A DNA stretch of 64,000 bases from LMUY01 sp964235495 (GTDB taxonomy: Bacteria > Pseudomonadota > Alphaproteobacteria > Acetobacterales > Acetobacteraceae). The DNA lies in the NCBI GenBank assembly GCA_964235495.1, contig CAXSAX010000010.1, forward strand, positions 1 through 64,000, in the 5' to 3' direction. This document shows, piece after piece, positions 35,524-44,499 of the stretch (position 1 is its first letter; each line of letters opens with the position of its first letter). The notes beneath the pieces were generated by a model. The model ran no database searches. It was not told where the DNA came from and worked only from the letters and a program-made list of their open reading frames with translations. A program made the translations under genes and the position numbers.

Positions 35524-36840
35524 ATGAGAATCTCCATCTTCGGGGCAGGCTACGTCGGCGTCGTCGCCAGCGGCTGTCTCGCCGCCGCCGGACATGAGGT
35601 CATCGCGGTCGATGTCTCGCCCGACAAGGTCGCCATGCTCAACCGCGGCCAATCGCCCATCGTGGAAGCCGAGATCGACGGGCTGATCGCCGCGGGCGTG
35701 CGCGACGGCCGGTTGCGCGCGACGGAGGACGCGGCGGCGGCGATCGCCGGGTCCGAGGTCACGTTCATCTCCGTCGGCACGCCCAGCGCGCCCAACGGCA
35801 GCGTCTCGATGGACGCGGTGGACCAGGTCTCCGCCCTGATCGGCCGCGCCCTGCGAGGCAAGGCAGCGCCCCACACGATTATCATGCGCTCCACCGTGCC
35901 GCCCGGCACGGCGGAGGAGCGCGTCATCCCCATCCTGGAGCGGGAATCCGGCCACCGCCACGGCGAAGGCTTCAGCTACTACAGCAACCCCGAGTTCCTC
36001 CGCGAAGGCACCTCGGTGCGGGACTTCCATGCCCCGCCCTTCACCCTGATCGGCGCGCGGCCCGGCGACGACGCACCCGTGCTGCGCGCGCTGTACGCCA
36101 GCATCGACGCCCCCGTGCACGTGGCGCCGTATCGCGTGGCCGAGAGCGTGAAATACCTGTCCAACGCCTACCACGCGGTCAAGCTCGCCTTTGCCAACGA
36201 GGCGGGCCAGGTGCTCGCGGCCTACGGGGTGGACGCGCGCGAGGCGTTCCGGCTGTTCCGCGAGGACCGCGCCCTGAACGTGTCGCCGGCCTACCTGCGG
36301 CCCGGCTTCGCATTCGGCGGCTCCTGCCTGCCCAAGGACACCCGCAGCTTCATCTCCCTCGCCCGCAGCAAGGACGTGACCGCCCCGCTGCTCGGCAGCC
36401 TGCTGCCCAGCAACGCCGCCGTGGTGGAGCGGGTGTACGACGCCATCCTGCGCCAGGGCCGCCAGCGCGTCTCGCTGTTCGGCCTCGCCTTCAAGCCGGG
36501 CACCGACGACCTGCGCGAATCCCCCTTCGTGGTGCTGGCGGAGAAGCTGATCGGCCGCGGCTTCGACCTGCGCATCTACGACCGCCACGTGCGGGTGGCG
36601 CTGCTGATGGGCAGCAACCGCAGCTACATCGACCGCGAAATCCCCCACATCGAGCGGCTGCTGGTGGACGACGTGGCCGCAGCGCTGGAGGGCAGCCGCC
36701 TCGCCGTCATCGGCCACCTGGGCGCCGAGGACCAGCCGGCGCTGCTGGCGGCACTCGACGGCCACACCGTGTTCGACCTCGCCAGCATCCCCGCCCTCGA
36801 AGCCAAGCCGGGGATCGCCTACCAAGGCGTCTGTTGGTGA
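35524..36840 (+). CDS. algD: GDP-mannose 6-dehydrogenase (AlgD-type nucleotide sugar dehydrogenase)
   Basis: A 438-residue enzyme oxidising a nucleotide sugar, most likely GDP-mannose, to the uronic acid used in exopolysaccharide. It begins MRISIFGAGYVGVVASGCL (NAD site). The catalytic cysteine lies in FAFGGSCLPKDTRS. Blocks such as STVPPGTAEE, NPEFLREGTSVRDF and GTDDLRESP and the C-terminal GVCW match AlgD more closely than UDP-glucose dehydrogenases. The start is set at ATG 35524; two further in-frame ATGs lie at 35515 and 35488. It leads an operon with two glycosyltransferases and an acyltransferase. No other alginate genes are visible, so the polymer is not necessarily alginate. Confidence 0.85.
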   Translation: MRISIFGAGYVGVVASGCLAAAGHEVIAVDVSPDKVAMLNRGQSPIVEAEIDGLIAAGVRDGRLRATEDAAAAIAGSEVTFISVGTPSAPNGSVSMDAVDQVSALIGRALRGKAAPHTIIMRSTVPPGTAEERVIPILERESGHRHGEGFSYYSNPEFLREGTSVRDFHAPPFTLIGARPGDDAPVLRALYASIDAPVHVAPYRVAESVKYLSNAYHAVKLAFANEAGQVLAAYGVDAREAFRLFREDRALNVSPAYLRPGFAFGGSCLPKDTRSFISLARSKDVTAPLLGSLLPSNAAVVERVYDAILRQGRQRVSLFGLAFKPGTDDLRESPFVVLAEKLIGRGFDLRIYDRHVRVALLMGSNRSYIDREIPHIERLLVDDVAAALEGSRLAVIGHLGAEDQPALLAALDGHTVFDLASIPALEAKPGIAYQGVCW

Positions 36841-38063
36841 CCCGGCCGCGCCTGCTCTTCATCAGCCCGCGCTTCCTGTTCCCGATGGACGAGGGCGGCA
36901 AGATCAGGACGGCCAACATCCTGCGCGGCCTCAAGGGCGGCGCGTTCGAGGTGGCGCTGGCCGCCCCCGCCCCCGCCGACGCGGACCGCTTCCGCGACGA
37001 CACCGAGGCCGCCTGCGACCGGTTCGTCCCCTGGCCGGCGCAGCCGGTCCCGCGCTGGCGACGCGCGGCGGCGCTGGCCTCCGCCCTGCCCGTGGGCGTC
37101 GCCGTGGACCGCTCGGCGGCGGGGCGGGCGGCCATCGCGGACACGGTCCGGAGCTGGCGGCCCGACCTGGTGGTGGCCGATTTCCCGCACGCCGCCGTGC
37201 TCGACCCCGGCGGCACCGCCTCCGTGATGTTCACCCACAACGTCGAGGCGGAAATCTTCGAGCGCCATGCCGCCCGCGCCCGCGGCGTGTGGCGGCTCGT
37301 CTGGCGTGGCCAGGCCGGCAAGATGCGCCGCTTCGAGGCGGAGGCGCTGCGCCGCTACGACACGGTCATCGCCGTCTCGGAGCGGGACGCGGACGCGCTG
37401 CGGCGGCGCTACCGCCTCCCATCGGTCGCCACGATCGACACCGGCGTCGACCTTGCCTACTTCGCCGCCCTGCCACCCGCCCGCGTCAGCGCCGACACGG
37501 TCGCCTTCACCGGCGTCATGGACTCGCCCGCCAACATGGACGCCATCGCCTTCCTGATGGACGCCGTGTGGCCGCTGGTCGCCGCCGCCCGCCCGGACGC
37601 CCGCGCCCTGATCGTCGGCCGGAACCCGCCCGCCTCCCTGCAAGCCGCCGCCAAGGCCAAAAACCTACCCTGGCGCTTCACCGGCGCCGTGCCCGACATC
37701 CGCCCCCACATGGCGCAGGCGGACGTGGCCGTCATCCCGCTGCGGGTCGGCAGCGGCACCCGGATCAAGGCGTTCGAGGCGATGGCGATGGGCCGCCCCG
37801 TCGTCGCCACCCGCATCGGCATTGAGGGGCTCGACATCGAGCCCGGCCGGCACTTCCTCCAGGCCGACGACCCGGCGGCGTTCGCCGGCGCGATCCTGCG
37901 GCTGCTGGACGACCCGGCGTTGCGCGCCAGCCTGGTCGCCGCCGCGAGGGCGCGGCTGGAGCAGCGCTTCTCCTGGGGCGTCGTCGCCCGCCAGTTCGAG
38001 GCGATCTGCCTCGACACCCTGGCCCGCAGCCCGGCGGCGGCGAACCAGCGCGTCCATGCGTGA
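36837..38063 (+). CDS. Family 4 glycosyltransferase (sugar transferase PEP-CTERM/EPS-like)
   Basis: A 408-residue GT-B enzyme. The N-terminal half starts LLFISPRFLFPMDEGGKIRT, typical of GT4 transferases in exopolysaccharide clusters. The C-terminal half has VAFTGVMDSPANMDAI, ALIVGRNPP and the donor-binding segment VIPLRVGSGTRIKAFEAMAM with its Glu. The start is GTG 36837, overlapping the algD stop as GTGA; the TTG one codon earlier is less likely. Donor and acceptor sugars are unknown. It overlaps the acyltransferase gene by eight bases. Confidence 0.86.
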   Translation: MTRPRLLFISPRFLFPMDEGGKIRTANILRGLKGGAFEVALAAPAPADADRFRDDTEAACDRFVPWPAQPVPRWRRAAALASALPVGVAVDRSAAGRAAIADTVRSWRPDLVVADFPHAAVLDPGGTASVMFTHNVEAEIFERHAARARGVWRLVWRGQAGKMRRFEAEALRRYDTVIAVSERDADALRRRYRLPSVATIDTGVDLAYFAALPPARVSADTVAFTGVMDSPANMDAIAFLMDAVWPLVAAARPDARALIVGRNPPASLQAAAKAKNLPWRFTGAVPDIRPHMAQADVAVIPLRVGSGTRIKAFEAMAMGRPVVATRIGIEGLDIEPGRHFLQADDPAAFAGAILRLLDDPALRASLVAAARARLEQRFSWGVVARQFEAICLDTLARSPAAANQRVHA

Positions 38064-39132
38064 GATCAAGCCGCTGACCTCGCTGCGCGGCGTCGCCGCC
38101 CTGGCCGTGGTGATGCAGCATTTCTCCGCCACGGCGCAGCAGCACTGCCGGGTCACCATCCCGTCGCTGGTGCCGCACGGCTACATCGCGGTGGACCTGT
38201 TCTTCGCCCTCAGCGGCTTCATCATGGCCTACACCTACGCCGCCGCGTTCGAGGCGGACGGCTTGCGGCCGTTCCCGGGGTTCCTGGCCCGCCGGGTCGC
38301 CCGGGTCGCGCCGCTCAACCTGGCCGTGCTCGCCGGGCTGGCCGTGGCCGGCGGGGCCAGCGTCCTGCTGCTCGGGCGCAACATCTTCTTCGACAGCCCC
38401 GACCCGGCCTACGACTTCGCGGCCAACGCGCTGATGCTGCAAGGCCTCGGCATCGGGACCAACCTCAACGGCCCCTCCTGGTCGATCAGCACCGAGTTCA
38501 CGGCCTACCTCGCCTTTCCGCTGTTCGTGGCGGGCGTCCGCGGCCGCGCCGGCGCCGGCGTGCTGCTGGCCGCCTCGGTCGCCGCGGTGTGCCTGCTCGC
38601 CACCCGGCAGCCCCGGCTGGCGATGGACACCGCCACGCCGGCGGCGGCCCTGCTACGCTGCTTCGCCGAGTTCGCCATGGGCATGGCCGCCTGCCGCGCC
38701 ACGGGGAGCCGCCGGGCCGCCGCCTGGCTCGGGCGGGACGGCGCGGCCTTCGGGCTGGCCGCCGCCTGCCTGGCCGCCATGGCGCTGCGGGTGGACCTGC
38801 CAGCCGTGCTGCTGTTCCCCGCGCTCATCGCCGCCCTCGCGTGCAACCGGGGCCGCATGGCGTCCGCCCTGTCCGCGCGGCCGCTGCATGGGCTCGGCCT
38901 GGCGTCGTACTCGCTCTACCTCATCCACGGCCCGTTCCGCCCGCTGGAGCTGATGGCGCTGCAGGCGCTGCACCCCGTCCCGCTGGGCGCCGCGGGGGCG
39001 CTGGCCTTCGCGCTGGCGGGGTCGCTGTCCGTCGTGCCGTTCGCCTGGGCCACCCACCGCTTTGTCGAGCAACCGGGCCGCCGCCTCGCGCAGAGGGTGC
39101 TGCTGGGCCGGCCCATGGCCTCGGCCCGGTAA
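38056..39132 (+). CDS. Acyltransferase 3 family membrane protein
   Basis: A 358-residue protein with about ten hydrophobic segments. It begins with the family motif LTSLRGVAALAVVMQH, carrying the Arg and His thought to be catalytic, and has YIAVDLFFALSGFIMAY soon after. GPSWSISTEFTAYLAF and LASYSLYLIHGP are further conserved blocks. Such proteins O-acetylate (or otherwise acylate) surface polysaccharides at the inner membrane. The position between two glycosyltransferases supports modification of the same polymer. Confidence 0.88.
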   Translation: MREIKPLTSLRGVAALAVVMQHFSATAQQHCRVTIPSLVPHGYIAVDLFFALSGFIMAYTYAAAFEADGLRPFPGFLARRVARVAPLNLAVLAGLAVAGGASVLLLGRNIFFDSPDPAYDFAANALMLQGLGIGTNLNGPSWSISTEFTAYLAFPLFVAGVRGRAGAGVLLAASVAAVCLLATRQPRLAMDTATPAAALLRCFAEFAMGMAACRATGSRRAAAWLGRDGAAFGLAAACLAAMALRVDLPAVLLFPALIAALACNRGRMASALSARPLHGLGLASYSLYLIHGPFRPLELMALQALHPVPLGAAGALAFALAGSLSVVPFAWATHRFVEQPGRRLAQRVLLGRPMASAR

Positions 39133-39205
39133 GGCCACCGACCCGCCGCATTGATGCCGTGATCGCCCGTATGATGCAGATTATACGATGAGGAGTTGCC
39201 CCACC

Positions 39206-40258
39206 ATGCGGATCGCCCAGGTTGCCCCGCTTCACGAAGCGGTTCCCCCCAAGCTGTATGGCGGCACGGAGCGGGTCGTCAGCTTCCTCACCGAGGAGCT
39301 GGTCGCCATGGGCCACGATGTCACCTTGTTCGCCAGCGGCGACAGCGTGACCTCCGCCAAGCTCGAACCCATCTGGCCCCGCGCCCTGCGGCTCGACCCG
39401 GCGATCCGCGACCCGATCGCGCCGCACATGCTGCTGATGGAGGCGGTGCGGCGGCGCGCGGAGGAGTTCGACGTGCTGCACTTCCACATGGACTACTGGT
39501 CGTTCAGCCTGTTCGGCCGCCAGCGCACGCCGTTCGTCACCACCCTGCACGGCCGGCTGGACCTGCCGGAGCTGCAGCCGGTGTTCGACATGTTCCCCAA
39601 CGCCCCCGTGGTGTCCATCTCCGACAGCCAGCGCCGCCCGCTGCCGCAGGCGAACTACGCCGGCACCGTGCTGCACGGCCTGCCGGAGAAGCTGCTGACC
39701 CCGCAAGGCGAGCCGCAGGGATACCTCGCCTTCCTCGGCCGCATCGCCCCGGAGAAGTGCCCGGACCGCGCCATCCGCATCGCCCAGGCTGCCGGCCTGC
39801 CGATCAAGCTCGCCGCCAAGGTCGATGTCGCGGACAAGGTGTATTTCGAGCAGAACATCCGCCCCTTGCTCGACGGACCCGGCGTCGAGATGATCGGCGA
39901 GATCAACGACCAGCAGAAGCCCGGCTTCCTCTCCGGCGCCACTGCCCTGCTGATGCCGATCGACTGGCCGGAGCCGTTCGGCCTGGTGATGATCGAGGCG
40001 ATGGCCTGCGGCACCCCGGTGATCGCGTTCAACCGCGGCTCCGTGCCGGAGATCGTGGAGGACGGCGTGACCGGCTTCATCGTGGAGGACATCCAGAGCG
40101 CCGTCGCCGCCGTGGCCCGCCTGCACACGCTCGACCGCGCCCAGGTCCGCCGCCGCTTCGAGCAGCGGTTCACCGCCCGGCGCATGGCGAAGGACTACCT
40201 GTCCGTGTACCGCTCGCTGGCCGGCGAGGCCCGCTCGGTGCTGCGCGCGATCCGGTAG
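39206..40258 (+). CDS. Family 4 glycosyltransferase
   Basis: A 350-residue GT-B transferase. The N-terminus MRIAQVAPLHEAVPPKLYGG with GTERVVSFLTEELV is the acceptor-side motif of a well-known GT4 subgroup. The donor side has LAFLGRIAPEKCPDRAI and the E-x7-E region WPEPFGLVMIEAMACGTPVI. The start is ATG 39206, where AGGAG lies ten bases upstream; an ATG six codons earlier is weaker. It is separated from the acyltransferase by 73 bases and ends at a strong hairpin. Sugar specificity is unknown. Confidence 0.88.
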   Translation: MRIAQVAPLHEAVPPKLYGGTERVVSFLTEELVAMGHDVTLFASGDSVTSAKLEPIWPRALRLDPAIRDPIAPHMLLMEAVRRRAEEFDVLHFHMDYWSFSLFGRQRTPFVTTLHGRLDLPELQPVFDMFPNAPVVSISDSQRRPLPQANYAGTVLHGLPEKLLTPQGEPQGYLAFLGRIAPEKCPDRAIRIAQAAGLPIKLAAKVDVADKVYFEQNIRPLLDGPGVEMIGEINDQQKPGFLSGATALLMPIDWPEPFGLVMIEAMACGTPVIAFNRGSVPEIVEDGVTGFIVEDIQSAVAAVARLHTLDRAQVRRRFEQRFTARRMAKDYLSVYRSLAGEARSVLRAIR

Positions 40259-40287
40259 CCGGCCCCAAAGCTGCGCCTGTCCTGCTC

Positions 40288-40318
40288 CCCGCCCTTCCGC
40301 GCTTGCGGAGGGGGCGGG
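40288..40318 (+). terminator. GC-rich hairpin after the glycosyltransferase
   Basis: Arms CCCGCCCTTCCGC and GCGGAGGGGGCGGG (one bulged G, one G-T pair) around GCTT form a very stable stem 30 bases past the stop. No T run follows. It probably ends the polysaccharide operon. Confidence 0.6.
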
Positions 40319-40571
40319 CGCCGCAGCGGCCGCCCTGCGGCATTGTGCAGCCCCCGCTGCTGCGCGCTCTGTGGCGCCGCCAGGGAAGCGAGTGGCCTGC
40401 GCAGCGTCAGTGCCACCATGGACCTGCCCGCCCAACAGCATTCGGGTGGGCGGCCAGGGTTACGGCCTTTATGCCGGCTTTATTCCCTGCGTCGGATTTC
40501 AGATGACAGCTTTATGCCCCGCGGGGGTAAGGATGTGAGCCGGGCAACCCCCGACTGCACTAAGGTGACTC
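40319..40571 (+). other. kdp upstream region
   Basis: 253 bases between the hairpin and the first kdp small ORF. Presumably it holds the KdpE-dependent promoter, but no KdpE operator or clear promoter was recognised. The last 15 bases carry AAGGTGA, a ribosome site for the 27-residue ORF. Confidence 0.35.
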
Positions 40572-40655
40572 ATGTCCGATATCCTCATCATCGTCCTCGG
40601 CACCGGGGGCATCCTGCTCATGGCGGCCTACGCCGCCCTGTGCGAGCGGATCTAG
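40572..40655 (+). CDS. 27-residue membrane protein preceding kdpF
   Basis: A tiny ORF, MSDILIIVLGTGG then ILLMAAYAALCERI, preceded by AAGGTGA four bases before the ATG. It is one hydrophobic helix ending in a short polar CER tail. I recall similar short ORFs with a C-terminal C-(D/E)-R-(L/I) motif before kdpF in other kdp operons, though I cannot verify this here. It ends four bases before kdpF, so it should be co-translated with the complex. Its role is unknown; it could be an extra subunit or a regulatory leader. Confidence 0.6.
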   Translation: MSDILIIVLGTGGILLMAAYAALCERI

Positions 40656-40659
40656 CGCC

Positions 40660-40746
40660 ATGCTGGACCTCTATCTCGGCGGCGCGGTCGCGGCCGGGCT
40701 GCTGATCTACCTGGTCTGGGCGCTGGTCCGGCCGGAGGATTTCTAG
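40660..40746 (+). CDS. kdpF: K+-transporting ATPase small stabilising subunit KdpF
   Basis: A 28-residue single-helix peptide (MLDLYLGGAVAAG then LLIYLVWALVRPEDF). Position, length and the C-terminal LVRPEDF, comparable to the E. coli ALINAEAF end, identify KdpF, which packs against KdpA and stabilises the complex. Its TAG stop directly abuts the kdpA GTG start. Confidence 0.85.
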   Translation: MLDLYLGGAVAAGLLIYLVWALVRPEDF

Positions 40747-42456
40747 GTGACGCTGATCGGCTGGCTGCAAATCTCGCTGGTGCTGACGCTCGTCTTCGTC
40801 TGCGCGGTCCCCCTCGGGCGATACATCGCCGCCGTCGTGGGCGGCGGGCACACCGTCCTTTCTCCCGTGCTCGGCCCGGTCGAGCGCGGCTTCTACGCCC
40901 TGGCCGGGGTGGACCCGGCGCGCGGCATGGGCTGGCGCACGTACGCCACGGCGCTGATCGTGTTGCAGGCGGTGCACTTCCTGGTGCTCTACCTCATGCT
41001 GCGCTTCCAGGACGTGCTGCCGCTCAACCCGCAGCATCTCGACGGCCTCGCGCCGCGGCTTGCCTTCAACACCGCCATCTCCTTCGTCACCAACACCAAC
41101 TGGCAGGCCTACGGCGGCGAGACCGCGATGTCGTACGGCAGCCAGATGTGGGGCCTCACCGTCCACAACTTCCTCTCCGCCGCCACCGGCATCGCCGCCG
41201 CGGTCGCCGTGGCCCGCGCCTTCGCGGCCGGCGAGGTCAAGCTGCTCGGCAATTTCTGGGCCGACCTTACCCGCATCACGCTCTACGTGCTGCTGCCGCT
41301 GGTGATCCTGTACACCGTGTTCCTGATCCTGAGCGGCGTGCCGCAGACGCTGGCCGCCTCCGTGGACGCCACCACGCTGGAGGGCGCCAAGCAGACCATC
41401 GCCCGCGGCCCGGTGGCGTTCCAGGAAGCCATCAAGCTGATCGGCACCAACGGCGGTGGCTTCTTCAACGCCAACTCCGCCCACCCGTTCGAGAACCCGA
41501 CCGCGCTGACCAACGTCATCGAGACCTGGTCCGAGATCGTCATCCCGTTCTCGCTGGCCGTCATGTTCGGCGAGGTCGTGGGCGACCGGAAGCAGGGCTT
41601 CGCGCTGTTCTGGGTCATGGCCATCCTGATGGTCGCCTTTGTGGTGTGCTGCTACGCCGCCGAGGCGCCCGGCAACCCGCTGCTCACCGCGCTGGGCATC
41701 GACCCGGCGATGGGCAACATGGAAGGCAAGGAGGTACGCTTCGGCACCGCCATGTCCTCCCTGTTCGCCGTCACCACCTCGGCCACGTCGGACGGCGCGG
41801 TGATCGCCATGCATGACAGCTTCACCCCGCTCGGCGGCATGGTGCCGATGTTCCTGATCCAGCTGGGCGAGATCGTGCCCGGCGGCGTCGGCTCCGGCCT
41901 CTACGGCATCATCGTGTTCGCCCTGCTGGCGGTGTTCGTGGCCGGGCTAATGGTCGGGCGCACCCCGGAGTACCTCGGCAAGAAGGTGCAGGCGCGCGAG
42001 ATCAAGCTGGCCATGCTGGCGGTGCTGATCCTGCCGCTGTGCATCCTGAGCGGCACCGCGCTGGCGCTGACCAGCGAGTCCGGCCTCGGTTCGCTGGCCA
42101 ACACCGGGCCGCACGGGCTGAGCGAGATGCTTTACGCCTGGACCAGCGCCACGGGCAACAACGGCAGCGCCTTCGCCGGCCTGTCCGCGGACACGCCGCT
42201 GCTGGACTACGGCCTGGGCGCCGCCATGCTGCTGGGCCGCTTCGCCTTCCTGGTCCCGGTGCTGGCGATCGCCGGGTCGGTGGCGGGCAAGCCGAAGCTG
42301 GCGCCCAGCGCGGGCACCTTCCCGACCGACGGGCCGCTGTTCATCGGCCTGCTGATCGGCGTGATCCTCATCCTGGGCGGCCTGCAATTCTTGCCGGCCT
42401 TCTCGCTCGGGCCGTTGGCGGAGCACTTCTCGCTGCTCGCCGGCACGACCTACTGA
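40747..42456 (+). CDS. kdpA: K+-transporting ATPase potassium-binding subunit KdpA
   Basis: A 569-residue integral membrane channel-like subunit with about ten helices and four selectivity-filter regions, for example FVTNTNWQAYGGE, LIGTNGGGFFNANSAHPFENP, FAVTTSATSDGAV and TSATGNNGSAF. The GTG start at 40747 begins at the base after the kdpF stop, so translation is coupled. Length is normal. It takes up K+ at very low external concentrations with KdpB, C and F. Confidence 0.96.
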   Translation: MTLIGWLQISLVLTLVFVCAVPLGRYIAAVVGGGHTVLSPVLGPVERGFYALAGVDPARGMGWRTYATALIVLQAVHFLVLYLMLRFQDVLPLNPQHLDGLAPRLAFNTAISFVTNTNWQAYGGETAMSYGSQMWGLTVHNFLSAATGIAAAVAVARAFAAGEVKLLGNFWADLTRITLYVLLPLVILYTVFLILSGVPQTLAASVDATTLEGAKQTIARGPVAFQEAIKLIGTNGGGFFNANSAHPFENPTALTNVIETWSEIVIPFSLAVMFGEVVGDRKQGFALFWVMAILMVAFVVCCYAAEAPGNPLLTALGIDPAMGNMEGKEVRFGTAMSSLFAVTTSATSDGAVIAMHDSFTPLGGMVPMFLIQLGEIVPGGVGSGLYGIIVFALLAVFVAGLMVGRTPEYLGKKVQAREIKLAMLAVLILPLCILSGTALALTSESGLGSLANTGPHGLSEMLYAWTSATGNNGSAFAGLSADTPLLDYGLGAAMLLGRFAFLVPVLAIAGSVAGKPKLAPSAGTFPTDGPLFIGLLIGVILILGGLQFLPAFSLGPLAEHFSLLAGTTY

Positions 42457-42475
42457 CCTTAGGACGATCCTGACC

Positions 42476-44497
42476 ATGGCGCAGACCGCCGAAACCATCT
42501 CGTTGTTCGAGCCGTCCCTGCTCGCCCGCGCCGCACGGGACGCCGTGGTGAAGCTCAACCCCGCTGGCTTGATCAAGAACCCGGTGATCTTCGTCACCGA
42601 GGTGGTGGCCGCCCTGGTCACCATCCTCGGCGTGCGCAACGCGCTCACCGGCGTCAGCTGGACCTTCCCCGTCGCCATCGCCTTCTGGCTGTGGCTGACG
42701 GTGCTGTTCGCCACCTTCGCTGAGGCCGTGGCGGAGGGCCGCGGCCGCGCCCGCGCCGAGAGCCTGCGCCGCTCCCGCAGCGACACTACGGCCAAGGTGA
42801 TCGCCAGCCTCGCGGACCGCACGCCGAAGGACACCCCGGCCTCCGCGCTACGCAGCGGCATGCTGGTGCTGGTGGAGACCAACGACCTGATCCCCGGCGA
42901 CGGCGAGATCGTCCAGGGTATCGCCAGCGTCAACGAGAGCGCCATCACCGGCGAGAGCGCCCCGGTCATCCGCGAGGCCGGCGGCGACCGCAGCGCGGTG
43001 ACCGGCGGCACCATGGTCGTCTCCGACAGCATCGTGGTCCGCATCACCGCCGACCCCGGCAACACTTTCATCGACCGCATGATCGCCCTGGTGGAAGGGG
43101 CCGAGCGCCGCAAGACGCCGAACGAGATCGCGCTCGACATCCTGCTCGCCGGCCTCACCATCATCTTCCTGATCGCGGTGGTGACGCTCGTGGGCCTGGC
43201 GCACTACTCCGGCACCGACCTCAGCGTGCCCGTGCTGGCCGCTCTGCTGGTGACGCTGATCCCCACCACCATCGGCGGGCTGCTGTCCGCCATCGGCATC
43301 GCCGGCATGGACCGGCTGGTGCGCTTCAACGTCGTCGCCACCTCCGGCCGCGCGGTGGAGGCCGCGGGCGACGTGGACACGCTGCTGCTGGACAAGACCG
43401 GCACCATCACCTTCGGCAACCGCATGGCCGCCGGGCTGTATCCCGTGGCGGGCGTGGACGAGCGCGCCCTGGCCGAAGCCGCCGCCTACGCCTCGCTCGG
43501 CGACGAGACGCCGGAGGGCCGCTCGGTGCTGACCTACGTGCGCGACCGCCACGGCATCACGCTGGAGCAGCCGGCCGGCGCCGAGGTGGTGCCGTTCACC
43601 GCCAACACGCGCGTCTCGGGCCTGGACGCCGGGAACCGCCACTGGCGCAAGGGTGCTGTGGAAAGCGTGGTGCAATCAGGTGCGCCGGCGGCGTTCACCG
43701 CGGCGGTGGACCGCGTGGCCCGCGCCGGCGGCACCCCGCTCGCGGTCACGGCGAACGACCGGCTGATGGGCGTGATCGAGCTGAAGGACATCGTCAAGCC
43801 CGGCATCCGCGACCGCTTCGCGGCCCTGCGCCGCATGGGCATCAAGACCGTGATGATCACCGGCGACAACAAGGTGACCGCCGCCGCCATCGCGACCGAG
43901 GCCGGCGTGGACGACTTCCTCGCCCAGGCGACGCCGCAGGACAAGCTCGACTACATCCGCCGGGTGCAGTCCGAGGGCCGATTGGTGGCGATGTGCGGCG
44001 ACGGCACCAACGACGCCCCGGCCCTCGCCCAGGCGGACGTGGGCGTGGCCATGCAGACCGGCACCCAGGCCGCCCGCGAGGCCGGCAACATGGTCGATCT
44101 CGACAGTGACCCGACCAAGCTGATCGAGGTGGTGGAGATCGGCAAGCAGCTGCTGATCACCCGCGGCTCGCTCACCACCTTTTCCATCGCCAACGACGTG
44201 TCCAAGTACTTCGCCATCCTGCCGGCGATCTTCGTGGCCACCTATCCGGGACTGGGGGCGCTCAACGTCATGCGGCTGCACACGCCGCAGAGCGCCATCC
44301 TGTCGGCAGTGATCTTCAACGCGCTGATCATCGTGGCCCTGGTGCCGCTGGCGCTGCGCGGCGTGAAGTTCCGCCCCGTCGGCGCCGGCGCGCTGCTGCG
44401 GCGCAACCTGCTGGTCTACGGCCTCGGCGGGCTGGTGGCGCCGTTCGTCGGCATCAAGCTCATCGACTTCATCCTCGTCGCAACCGGGTTGGCGTAA
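42476..44497 (+). CDS. kdpB: K+-transporting P-type ATPase KdpB
   Basis: A 673-residue ATP-hydrolysing subunit. The phosphorylated aspartate is in LLLDKTGTITFGNRMA. The actuator motif is NESAITGESAPVIREAGGD, the nucleotide-binding region KGAVESV, and the hinge MCGDGTNDAPALAQADVGVA. Transmembrane segments flank these as usual. AGGAC precedes ATG 42476. KdpC follows after two bases. Confidence 0.96.
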   Translation: MAQTAETISLFEPSLLARAARDAVVKLNPAGLIKNPVIFVTEVVAALVTILGVRNALTGVSWTFPVAIAFWLWLTVLFATFAEAVAEGRGRARAESLRRSRSDTTAKVIASLADRTPKDTPASALRSGMLVLVETNDLIPGDGEIVQGIASVNESAITGESAPVIREAGGDRSAVTGGTMVVSDSIVVRITADPGNTFIDRMIALVEGAERRKTPNEIALDILLAGLTIIFLIAVVTLVGLAHYSGTDLSVPVLAALLVTLIPTTIGGLLSAIGIAGMDRLVRFNVVATSGRAVEAAGDVDTLLLDKTGTITFGNRMAAGLYPVAGVDERALAEAAAYASLGDETPEGRSVLTYVRDRHGITLEQPAGAEVVPFTANTRVSGLDAGNRHWRKGAVESVVQSGAPAAFTAAVDRVARAGGTPLAVTANDRLMGVIELKDIVKPGIRDRFAALRRMGIKTVMITGDNKVTAAAIATEAGVDDFLAQATPQDKLDYIRRVQSEGRLVAMCGDGTNDAPALAQADVGVAMQTGTQAAREAGNMVDLDSDPTKLIEVVEIGKQLLITRGSLTTFSIANDVSKYFAILPAIFVATYPGLGALNVMRLHTPQSAILSAVIFNALIIVALVPLALRGVKFRPVGAGALLRRNLLVYGLGGLVAPFVGIKLIDFILVATGLA

Positions 44498-44499
44498 GC

